This document shows, one piece after another, positions 15,753 through 23,835 of a stretch of 41,137 bases of DNA. Source of the stretch: Patulibacter sp. (GTDB lineage: Bacteria; Actinomycetota; Thermoleophilia; Solirubrobacterales; Solirubrobacteraceae); the NCBI RefSeq assembly GCF_030655195.1, contig NZ_JAURWA010000157.1, positions 1 to 41,137 of the forward strand, given 5' to 3'. The notes below the pieces were generated by a model. That model worked only from the letters and a program-made list of their open reading frames with translations, made no database searches and had not been told where the DNA came from. A program made the translations under genes and the position numbers. How positions within the stretch are numbered: the first letter of the stretch is position 1; every line of letters starts with the position of its first letter.

Positions 15753-16637
15753 ATGATCCTCCTCACCGGGGCCACGGGCGCGACGGGCCGACGGGTGCTC
15801 GACCGCCTGCTCGCGCGCGGCCACCGCGTCCGCTGCCTCGTCCGCAACCCGGCGCGGCTGGGCACGCGGCGCGTCGACGTCCAGCTCTCGCTCTGGCACC
15901 TGACGGACAACCGCCTGCCGGGTGGGGCCCTGCGCGGGGTCGACACGGTGATCCATCTGGCCGGGCCGCTGAGCGACCAGCCGATCGGGCAGCTCGAGGA
16001 GCTGAACGCCACCGCCAGCTGGCGGCTGGCCGATGCCGCCGCGGCCGCGGGCGTCGAGCACTTCGTCTACGCCTCGGCGCTGGGCGCCGGCAGCGCCGCG
16101 GGCTGCCGGTTCCTGCGGGCCAAGCAGGTCGGCGAGCACGTCGTCTCGGGTGCCGGGGCGACCGGCGGCATGGGCGTCTCGATCGTCGCGCCGTCGCTGA
16201 TCCTCGCCCGCGGCCAGCGGTGGGCGTCGTGGGCCCAGGCGCTGTCGCTCCTGCCGGTCGTGCCCGTGCCCGCGCGCTCGGCGGGCCGGTCGCGTCCGCT
16301 GTCCGCGGCGGACGTCGCCGACGCGATCGTCGCGGTCGTCGAGGGCGGGACGCCCCCGGTCGACCGCCCCGCCCGCCACGAGCTGGCCGGCCCGGACGAG
16401 TACCTCGTCCGCGACCTCGTCCCCGCGCTGCACACCGTCGTCGGTCGCCGGCGCCGGACGATCGGCCTGCCCGCCGGCGTCCTGAACGCCGCGGTCGCCG
16501 TCCTCGAGCGCCCCGGGGCGGCGGACCGCGAGGAGCTCGCCGTCCTCACCTGCGACACCACCGGCCGGCACGGCACCCGCGACCTCGAGGCCCTCGGCGT
16601 CCGCCCGGGCGGGATCGTCGAGGCGCTCGGGGGCTGA
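15753..16637 (+). CDS. NAD(P)-binding epimerase/NmrA-like (atypical SDR) protein
   Basis: This 294-residue Rossmann protein begins MILLTGATGATGRRVLDRLL, the GxxGxxG dinucleotide site. VIHLAGPLSDQ (about 68-78) and HFVYASALGAG (about 106-116) follow. The canonical YxxxK is replaced by a region reading FLRAKQVGEHVV that keeps only the Lys. This matches atypical extended SDRs such as NDUFA9/NmrA-like proteins, which often act as NAD(P)-sensing or quinone-biosynthesis accessory proteins. The reaction is unknown. Its stop lies 21 bases from the stop of the convergent amidase. Confidence 0.84.
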   Translation: MILLTGATGATGRRVLDRLLARGHRVRCLVRNPARLGTRRVDVQLSLWHLTDNRLPGGALRGVDTVIHLAGPLSDQPIGQLEELNATASWRLADAAAAAGVEHFVYASALGAGSAAGCRFLRAKQVGEHVVSGAGATGGMGVSIVAPSLILARGQRWASWAQALSLLPVVPVPARSAGRSRPLSAADVADAIVAVVEGGTPPVDRPARHELAGPDEYLVRDLVPALHTVVGRRRRTIGLPAGVLNAAVAVLERPGAADREELAVLTCDTTGRHGTRDLEALGVRPGGIVEALGG

Positions 16638-16658
16638 GGAGCTCCGCCCGCCGGCCCC

Positions 16659-18119
16659 TCAGCCCCGGGCCGCGAGCGGCGCGACCGGGGCCGGTCCCGC
16701 GTCCGCCTCGAGCTGGGCGGCGAGCGCCAGGAGCTGCGCCTCGCCCCCCGGCCGGCCGATCAGGTGCGAGCCCACGGGCATCCCGGCGGCGGCGTCGTCC
16801 GGGGGCCGGACCCCGAGCGGCAGCGTGATCGCCGGCTGGCCCGTGACGTTGCAGATCGCCGCGAACGGGCTGAAGACGGCGCCGGCGCGGAAGCCGCCCA
16901 TCGGGTCGGGGCCGTCGGGGTCCAGCGCGTCGACCGACGGCGGCGCCGTGGCGAGGGTGGGCGTGAGCACGACGTCCCAGGCGGCCGCCCAGGTGAGGAC
17001 ACGGCGGGCGACGCCCTGGATCTCGGCGTCGGCCAGCACGTGGTCGACCGCGGGCCGCTCGAGCGACGCCGTGTAGAGCGCCCAGCTCAGCGACTCGACC
17101 TCGTGGGCTTCCACGTCGCGGCCGCGCGCACGGCCGACGGACCGGATCCCGGACCCCACGCCGGCGCCGAAGCCGACCGTGAAGAGGTCGAGGAACCCCG
17201 GGATCCGCCAGGGGGCGTCGACCTCCTCGACGTGGTGGCCCAACGCCTCGAGGCGGCGTGCCGTGGCCCAGGTCGCGGCCGCGTCGGCCGGCGAGGCCTC
17301 GTGCTCGAACACCGGGTCGAGCGTCAGCGCGACCCGCAGCGGCCCGGGGCCGGCGGCGGCACCGGTCCGCGCCGCCGCGGCGAACGCACCGGGCGCGGCC
17401 GCCGGGAGCGGCGACAGGTCCCCCGGGAGCGGGCCGGCCAGCGCGTCGAGCGCCGCCGCGGCGTCGCCGACCGTCCGTGCGAGCATCCCGTCGGTCACGA
17501 GCAGGTGCCAGCCCAGGTCCGGGGCCAGGGTGACGCGACCGCGCGAGGGCTTCAGCCCGACGAGCCCGCAGGCCGCCGCGGGGATCCGGATCGACCCGCC
17601 GCCGTCGTTGCCGTGGGCGATCGGCAGCATCCCGGCCGCCACGGCCGCCGCCGCCCCGCCGGAGGAGCCGCCGGCCGCCCGGCCCGGGTCCCAGGGGTTG
17701 CGGACCGCGCCGAAGCGCCGCCCGCGCGTGACGGGGGTGATCGAGAACTCCGGCAGGTTCGTGGCGCCGAGCAGCACGAAGCCCGCGTCGCGGACCCGGC
17801 GCGTCACGCCGTGGTCCTCCGTCGCGATCCGGTCGACGATCCCGGACCCGAAGGTGAGTCGCCGGCCCCGGACCGCGCGGTTGTTCTTCATCGCGGTCGG
17901 CACCCCGGCGAACGGCCGCGGGTCGCCCGGCCCGATCGCGGCCGCCGCGGCCAGGGCGTCGTCGGCCCAGACGTCGACCATCGCGTTGACCCGCCCGTCC
18001 ACCGTCGCGATCCGCTCCAGCGCGAGGGTCGTCAGCTCGACCGCCGTGACCTCGCCCGCCCGGACGAGCGCCGCGAGCTCGACGGCGGGCCGCAGCAGGA
18101 GCGAGGCGTCCGGCGACAT
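16659..18119 (-). CDS. Amidase (amidase-signature family)
   Basis: This 486-residue hydrolase carries the Ser-cisSer-Lys triad. K78 is in VPTAMKNN, the cis-Ser pair S152/S153 in GGSSGG, and the nucleophile S176 in NDGGGSIRIPAA. The segment FNP-like RNPWDPGRAAGGSSGG is diagnostic of the family. Members cleave amides, so indoleacetamide, nylon oligomers and glutaminyl-tRNA are candidates; the lack of gatC/gatB nearby argues against GatA. The Lys context is MKN rather than the usual VKD. ATG 18119 fits the domain start and has TACCGT six bases upstream. Confidence 0.9.
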   Translation of the reverse strand: MSPDASLLLRPAVELAALVRAGEVTAVELTTLALERIATVDGRVNAMVDVWADDALAAAAAIGPGDPRPFAGVPTAMKNNRAVRGRRLTFGSGIVDRIATEDHGVTRRVRDAGFVLLGATNLPEFSITPVTRGRRFGAVRNPWDPGRAAGGSSGGAAAAVAAGMLPIAHGNDGGGSIRIPAAACGLVGLKPSRGRVTLAPDLGWHLLVTDGMLARTVGDAAAALDALAGPLPGDLSPLPAAAPGAFAAAARTGAAAGPGPLRVALTLDPVFEHEASPADAAATWATARRLEALGHHVEEVDAPWRIPGFLDLFTVGFGAGVGSGIRSVGRARGRDVEAHEVESLSWALYTASLERPAVDHVLADAEIQGVARRVLTWAAAWDVVLTPTLATAPPSVDALDPDGPDPMGGFRAGAVFSPFAAICNVTGQPAITLPLGVRPPDDAAAGMPVGSHLIGRPGGEAQLLALAAQLEADAGPAPVAPLAARG

Positions 18120-18125
18120 CGGCCC

Positions 18126-18131
18126 ACGGTA
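18126..18131 (-). promoter_or_regulatory. -10 hexamer of a probable leaderless promoter (amidase)
   Basis: TACCGT on the minus strand ends 6 bases before the amidase ATG. No Shine-Dalgarno lies between. Confidence 0.55.
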
Positions 18132-18207
18132 GCGCCCGCCCCGCGACCGGCCCCGGGACGCGACCCGTGGACGCCGTCGATGGACCGGTCGCCCGCGGTC
18201 CCTCGCG

Positions 18208-18213
18208 TATCGT
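18208..18213 (+). promoter_or_regulatory. -10 hexamer of citrate synthase
   Basis: TATCGT lies 35 bases before ATG 18249. The leader ends with the purine-rich GAGGACGAG, so this transcript looks leadered. Confidence 0.4.
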
Positions 18214-18248
18214 GCGCGGGGCAGGCCGGAAGCGACCGAGGACGAGAC

Positions 18249-19331
18249 ATGACCGACGACGTGCGTTCCGGGCTGGAGGGCGTGGTGGCCTTCGCCACCA
18301 CGATCGCCGAGCCCGACAAGGAGGGCGGCTCGCTCCGCTACCGCGGGGTCGACATCGAGGACCTCGTGGGCCACGTCCCCTACGAGCAGGTCTGGGGGCT
18401 CCTGGTCGACGGGACCTTCGGCCGCGGCCTGCCGTTCGCCGAGCCGCACCCGCTGACGGTCCGCTCGGGCGACCCGCGCGTCGACGTCCAGGCGGCCCTG
18501 GCGATGCTCGCCCCCGAGTGGGGCTTCCGCCCGCTGATCGACACGACGGACGAGGAGGCCCGCGACGAGCTGGCCCGCGCGTCCGTGATGGCGCTGTCGT
18601 TCGTCGCCCAGTCCGCCCGCGGCGGCGGCCGGCCGCCCGTGCCGCAGGCCGCCATCCGCGAGGGCGCGACCGTCGCCGAGCGGTTCCTGATCCGCTGGCG
18701 CGGCGAGCTGGACCCGGTCCACGCCAAGGCGATCGACGCCTACTGGATCTCCGCCGCCGAGCACGGCATGAACCCGTCGACGTTCACCGCCCGCGTCACG
18801 GCGTCGACCGGCGCGGACGTCGCGGCCGCGCTCTCCAGCGCCGTCGGCTCGCTGTCGGGGCCGCTGCACGGCGGCGCCCCGTCGCGCGTCCTGGCGATGC
18901 TCGAGGGCGTCGAGCAGTCCGGCGACGCGCTCGCCTGGGTCAAGGCCGCGCTCGACAAGGGGCAGCGGCTGATGGGCTTCGGCCACCGCGTCTACCGGGC
19001 GGAGGACCCGCGGGCCCGCGTCCTGCGTCGGACCGCCAAGGAGATCGACGCCCCGCGCTACGAGGCCGCCGCCGCTCTGGAGGAGGCCGCCCTCGGCGAG
19101 CTGCAGGCCCGCAGCCCCGACCGCGTGCTGGCCACGAACGTCGAGTTCTGGTCCGCCGTGATCCTCGACAGCGCCAACGTCCCCGCGCCGCTCTTCACGC
19201 CCCTCTTCACGTGCGCGCGCGTCGCCGGCTGGTCGGCGCACATCCTCGAGCAGAAGCGCGAGGGCCGACTGATCCGGCCGACCGCGAAGTACGTCGGGGA
19301 GCCGCCCCGCTCCGTCGCGGACGTGCGCTGA
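18249..19331 (+). CDS. Citrate (or 2-methylcitrate) synthase
   Basis: This 360-residue enzyme condenses acyl-CoA with oxaloacetate. LRYRGVDIEDLV (29-40) is the N-terminal signature. Catalytic regions are AEHGMNPST (H172), SGPLHGGAPS (H207) and MGFGHRVYR (H246). The position normally occupied by the catalytic Asp (NVD) reads TNVEFWSAV, with E299. Some short bacterial citrate synthases carry Glu here, so activity is plausible but substrate preference is open. The stop is one base before the ATG of the M50 protease, so translational coupling is likely. Confidence 0.9.
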   Translation: MTDDVRSGLEGVVAFATTIAEPDKEGGSLRYRGVDIEDLVGHVPYEQVWGLLVDGTFGRGLPFAEPHPLTVRSGDPRVDVQAALAMLAPEWGFRPLIDTTDEEARDELARASVMALSFVAQSARGGGRPPVPQAAIREGATVAERFLIRWRGELDPVHAKAIDAYWISAAEHGMNPSTFTARVTASTGADVAAALSSAVGSLSGPLHGGAPSRVLAMLEGVEQSGDALAWVKAALDKGQRLMGFGHRVYRAEDPRARVLRRTAKEIDAPRYEAAAALEEAALGELQARSPDRVLATNVEFWSAVILDSANVPAPLFTPLFTCARVAGWSAHILEQKREGRLIRPTAKYVGEPPRSVADVR

Positions 19332-19332
19332 G

Positions 19333-20499
19333 ATGGGCGGTCAGCTGCACCTGGGGCGCCTCTTCGGCGTCCCGATCGTCGCGGGCTTCTCGTGGCTGCT
19401 GTGGATCTTCGTCGCGCTCTACCTGATGGCGGGGTTCTTCCCCGACCAGATCGCCCCGACCGAGGGACGCGCGTTCTTCCTCGCCGTCGTCGTGGTCGTC
19501 CTCTACGTGATCGCGCTGGTCGGGCACGAGTTCGGGCACGCCCTCATGGGCCGGGCGTTCGGCATCGAGACCGAGCGCGTCGAGCTGTGGGCGCTGGGGG
19601 GCCTCGCGCACCTCTCCCGCGGCTCGCGGACGCCGAAGGAGGAGTTCTTCGTCGCCGCCGCGGGCCCGGCCGTGACGCTCCTGGCCGCGGTCATCGCGGC
19701 CCTGGTCGTCGGATCCGTCGACGGCTACGACCTGCGGACGCTCTGGCAGATCGGCACGCTGCAGTACTCCGGCTCGACGGCCGTCAGCGCGGTCGCGGGG
19801 ATCATCCTCTTCTTCGAGGGCCTCGCGCTGATCTTCAACCTGTTGCCGGCGCTGCCCCTGGACGGCGGCCGGATCGCCCGGTCGATCGTCTGGAAGGCCA
19901 CGGGCCGCCCCGAGCGCGGCACCGCCTTCGCGGCCCAGGCCGGCAAGCTGCTGGCCGGCCTCCTCGTGCTGGCGGCGATCTGGCTCGTCGCCGAGACGGG
20001 CAGCACGTTCAACGGGCTGATGGCCCTGTTCCTCGCGTTCTTCATCTGGCAGAACGCCCAGGCCGCGGTGATCCCGACGGAGCCGCGCCGGACGCAGACG
20101 AGCCTCGTGCCCACGTCCGCGGTGATGGAGAGCTCCCCCGTGTGGGTGGCGACGACCGACACCGCCGCCGAGGCCGACGCGCAGGCGTTCGACGGCCACG
20201 GCCTGGACTGGGCGGTCGTCCTGGACCCGCACGGTCGCCTGCAGGGACGGCTGGCCGCGGAGCGCGTCCGCGAGGAGCTCGCCGCCGGGCGACCGACGAC
20301 CCCCGCGGGCGAGCTCCTCTCGGGCGGTCGCGGGCCCGTCGTGCGCGACGACGTCCTGCTGCACAAGCTCATGAAGGACAAGGACCTGGAGCGCCTGGGA
20401 GCGCTGCCGGTGGTCGACGGCGACGGCGTGCTGGTGGGCGTGGTCTCCCGCGAGGCCGCGCGGCAGGCCCTGGTGGTCGAGGGCGGGCTGCGGACGTAG
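19333..20499 (+). CDS. Site-2-protease-like M50 metallopeptidase with CBS-type tail
   Basis: This 388-residue intramembrane protease has the zinc motif HEFGH (65-69) in the second hydrophobic segment and NLLPALPLDGGR (169-180, with D177 as third ligand). Five or six membrane segments end near residue 245. The C-terminal 130 residues resemble a CBS-domain pair, seen in M50B proteins such as Rip3. Such proteases cut membrane-anchored anti-sigma factors or other bitopic proteins; CBS domains can sense adenine nucleotides. No substrate is encoded nearby. It starts one base after the citrate synthase stop. Confidence 0.9.
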   Translation: MGGQLHLGRLFGVPIVAGFSWLLWIFVALYLMAGFFPDQIAPTEGRAFFLAVVVVVLYVIALVGHEFGHALMGRAFGIETERVELWALGGLAHLSRGSRTPKEEFFVAAAGPAVTLLAAVIAALVVGSVDGYDLRTLWQIGTLQYSGSTAVSAVAGIILFFEGLALIFNLLPALPLDGGRIARSIVWKATGRPERGTAFAAQAGKLLAGLLVLAAIWLVAETGSTFNGLMALFLAFFIWQNAQAAVIPTEPRRTQTSLVPTSAVMESSPVWVATTDTAAEADAQAFDGHGLDWAVVLDPHGRLQGRLAAERVREELAAGRPTTPAGELLSGGRGPVVRDDVLLHKLMKDKDLERLGALPVVDGDGVLVGVVSREAARQALVVEGGLRT

Positions 20500-20530
20500 G
20501 GCGCGGGCGGGACCGGGCGCGGGCGGACCG

Positions 20531-20733
20531 GGCGGCGCGGTGCTGCGTCGGTGGCTCGCGGGCGGCCAGTGACGCAGGTTCGTGCCGCTGGGCGGCAGAT
20601 CGATGCGTCGGTGGCTCGCGGCCGGCGAGTGACGCAGGTTCGTGCCGCTGGGCGGCACATCGATGCGTCGGTGGCTCGCGGGCGACCAGTGACGCAGGTT
20701 CGTGCCGTCAGGCGGCGCGTTGCTGCGTCGGTC
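20531..20733. repeat. 60-bp tandem repeat, three full copies plus a partial fourth
   Basis: Copies start at 20531, 20591 and 20651, with a partial copy at 20711-20733, each exactly 60 bases apart and nearly identical. Each contains GCGTCGGTGGCTCGCGG and GTGACGCAGGTTCGTGCCG. Dyads within it include TGCGTC...GACGCA (20604-20609/20631-20636) and GTGCCGC-TGG-GCGGCAC (20642-20658). The array fills the space between the M50 gene and a MarR gene. The 60-base period keeps all frames open, but no start, Shine-Dalgarno or similarity supports coding. Confidence 0.93.
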
Positions 20734-20757
20734 CGGTCGGGTCCGGGCGCGGCGGCG

Positions 20758-21204
20758 TCAGTCCTGGCGGAGTGCGCCGACGACCCGCCCGAGCGTCGCC
20801 GCCAGCTGGGCCAGCTCGTCGTCGTCGAGGCCCGCCAGCGCGGCCGGCGGGGCGGCCAGGCGGCGCTCGACCTCGGCGCGCACGCGGACCCCGGCGAGGG
20901 TCAGCGCCAGGACCTTCACGCGGCGGTCGCCGGCGTCGGGGCGTCGCTCGACGAGGCCGCGCTTCTCGAGCCGGTCGACGATCCCCGTGACGTTGCCCTT
21001 GTCGCAGGCCAGCGCGCCGGCGAGGGACCCCATCCGGCAGGGCTCCTCCGGGTCGAGGTGCCGCAGGGCGAGGAGCTGCGACGGGGGCAGGTCCAGGTCG
21101 CGGGCGACGTCGGAGCCGTCGCAGCGACGCAGCTCCACGAGCGCGGTCAGGTGTCCCCAGACGGCGACCGCGTCGGCGGTCGTGGTGTCGTCGGGCGCGG
21201 CCAT
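20758..21204 (-). CDS. MarR-family transcriptional regulator
   Basis: This 148-residue winged-helix protein has a recognition-helix region ALACDKGNVTGIVDRLEKRGLVER and a wing DAGDRRVKVLALT, both standard for MarR repressors. Dimerisation helices flank it at both ends. The ligand and targets are unknown. ATG 21204 is supported by TATCCT ending 8 bases upstream, a leaderless arrangement. Beyond its stop lies the 60-bp repeat array, and the upstream space contains two 30-bp direct repeats that could be operator-related. Confidence 0.88.
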   Translation of the reverse strand: MAAPDDTTTADAVAVWGHLTALVELRRCDGSDVARDLDLPPSQLLALRHLDPEEPCRMGSLAGALACDKGNVTGIVDRLEKRGLVERRPDAGDRRVKVLALTLAGVRVRAEVERRLAAPPAALAGLDDDELAQLAATLGRVVGALRQD

Positions 21205-21212
21205 CGAGCCGG

Positions 21213-21218
21213 AGGATA
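21213..21218 (-). promoter_or_regulatory. -10 hexamer of a probable leaderless promoter (marR)
   Basis: TATCCT on the minus strand ends 8 bases before the marR ATG. Confidence 0.55.
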
Positions 21219-21285
21219 GTCGGCGCACACCCGGTGACCGGGCGACGGGGTCGACCCTGGTCCCCGCGCGCGTCCAGCGGGTCAC

Positions 21286-21375
21286 GTTCGCCGCCCCACG
21301 GCGGACGAGCCGACCGGGCGGCGCCGCTTGGCCCTTCAGGTCCGGTTCGCCGCCCCCACGGCGGACGAGCCGACC
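21286..21375. repeat. Pair of 30/31-bp direct repeats
   Basis: Copies at 21286-21315 and 21345-21375 share GTTCGCCGCCCC and ACGGCGGACGAGCCGACC, differing by one inserted C. Each contains the small dyad GCCG...CGGC. They lie 80-170 bases upstream of marR. Function is unknown. Confidence 0.8.
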
Positions 21376-21450
21376 AGGACGTCGGCCGGGCCCCACCACG
21401 CTCGGCGGCCGCGGGTGCGCCGCCGAGTCGCTGTCCCCGTCCCCGGAACG

Positions 21451-21480
21451 ACGAACGGCCGCCCGAGGGCGGCCGTTCGT
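21451..21480 (-). terminator. Perfect 14-bp hairpin after groEL
   Basis: ACGAACGGCCGCCC (21451-21464) pairs with GGGCGGCCGTTCGT (21467-21480) around a two-base gap, 75 bases past the groEL stop. There is no long U-tract. Confidence 0.75.
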
Positions 21481-21555
21481 CTGGACCTGGGTGGGCGCGC
21501 CGCGCGATGCGCGGCGCCCGGTCCGTCTCAGCACCGATGCGGTGCCGAGGGGTGG

Positions 21556-23205
<1,650 letters not shown>

Positions 23206-23229
23206 TCAGTCTCGGAGTCGGTCGGCTTT

Positions 23230-23529
23230 TCAGCCGACGACCTTGGCCAGGACGTCGCTCTCGCGGAGGACGAGGAGCTCCTCGCCGTCCACCTTGATCT
23301 CGGTGCCGCCGTACTTCGAGTACAGGACCTGGTCGCCGACGGCGACGTCGAGCGGGATGCGCTTCTCGCCGTCCTCGTCCCAACGGCCGTTGCCGGCGGC
23401 GAGGACCTCGCCCTTCTGGGGCTTCTCCTTGGCGGTGTCGGGGAGCACGAGACCGCTGGCGGTCGTCTGCTCCTCGTCGATGGCACGGACGATCAGGCGA
23501 TCGCCGAGCGGCTGCAGCGAGATGGACAT
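23230..23529 (-). CDS. groES: 10-kDa co-chaperonin GroES
   Basis: This 99-residue protein caps the GroEL ring. It begins [20 protein letters not shown], has the mobile-loop segment [19 protein letters not shown] at residues 20-38, and ends with [22 protein letters not shown] 23529 has a strong GGAGGGACC Shine-Dalgarno; upstream codons in the same frame run through the CIRCE operator and are not coding. It heads the groES-groEL operon, with two CIRCE elements and a sigma-70 promoter upstream. Confidence 0.98.
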   Translation of the reverse strand: MSISLQPLGDRLIVRAIDEEQTTASGLVLPDTAKEKPQKGEVLAAGNGRWDEDGEKRIPLDVAVGDQVLYSKYGGTEIKVDGEELLVLRESDVLAKVVG

Positions 23530-23569
23530 CGGTCCCTCCGGACTTCGTGTTACGTGAAAGACGGCGGTC

Positions 23570-23592
23570 GGCACTCTCACCTCGAGAGTGCC
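23570..23592. promoter_or_regulatory. CIRCE operator 1 (HrcA site), downstream of the groESL start site
   Basis: GGCACTC-N9-GAGTGCC matches the CIRCE core GCACTC-N9-GAGTGC. It lies about 5-27 bases past the predicted start of transcription on the minus strand, where bound HrcA would block groESL at low temperature. Confidence 0.9.
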
Positions 23593-23603
23593 AACGTGGA
23601 GCC

Positions 23604-23631
23604 AGCATAGCGCGCTGCGCCTCGCCGTCAA
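23604..23631 (-). promoter_or_regulatory. Housekeeping promoter of groESL
   Basis: On the minus strand TTGACG (23631-23626) and TATGCT (23609-23604) are separated by 16 bases. The promoter sits between two CIRCE elements. Confidence 0.8.
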
Positions 23632-23637
23632 GACTCG

Positions 23638-23664
23638 TTGGCACTCTGGTCACAAGAGTGCCAA
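23638..23664. promoter_or_regulatory. CIRCE operator 2, upstream of the groESL -35
   Basis: TTGGCACTC-N9-GAGTGCCAA is a perfect dyad whose centre is 70 bases from that of operator 1. It ends 6 bases from the -35 box. Confidence 0.92.
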
Positions 23665-23764
23665 GGCGGGTCCCGGGGGTCCGGGCCGCTCCGGACCGTC
23701 GAGCGGCCGAGGTGCGGCCCCGTCACCGGACCGGGCGTTCCGTCGGCCGACCCGTCGAACCCTG

Positions 23765-23793
23765 TGGACACACGTGCACCGACCCACTAGCCT
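23765..23793 (+). promoter_or_regulatory. Promoter of the 1022-residue secreted protein
   Basis: TGGACA (23765-23770) and TAGCCT (23788-23793) have a 17-base spacer. A leader of about 36 bases carries the Shine-Dalgarno GGAGAGGA (23825-23832). Confidence 0.65.
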
Positions 23794-23835
23794 GCTCGCG
23801 CTCCGTCGCCCACCGGGCGGAGCCGGAGAGGACTC

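Larger units (their letters stand above)
21205..21555. other. Intergenic region between marR and groEL
   Basis: No gene is supported. The region holds the marR -10 (21213-21218), two 30-bp direct repeats and the groEL hairpin at 21451-21480. Open frames are continuations of shadows. Confidence 0.6.

Noticed and set aside
16659..18119. GatA subunit of Asp/Glu-tRNA amidotransferase
   Set aside because: The amidase signature is shared, but gatB and gatC are absent nearby and the Lys context differs from typical GatA.
20531..20733. CRISPR array
   Set aside because: The 60-bp units are directly adjacent and nearly identical along their whole length, with no variable spacers and no cas genes.
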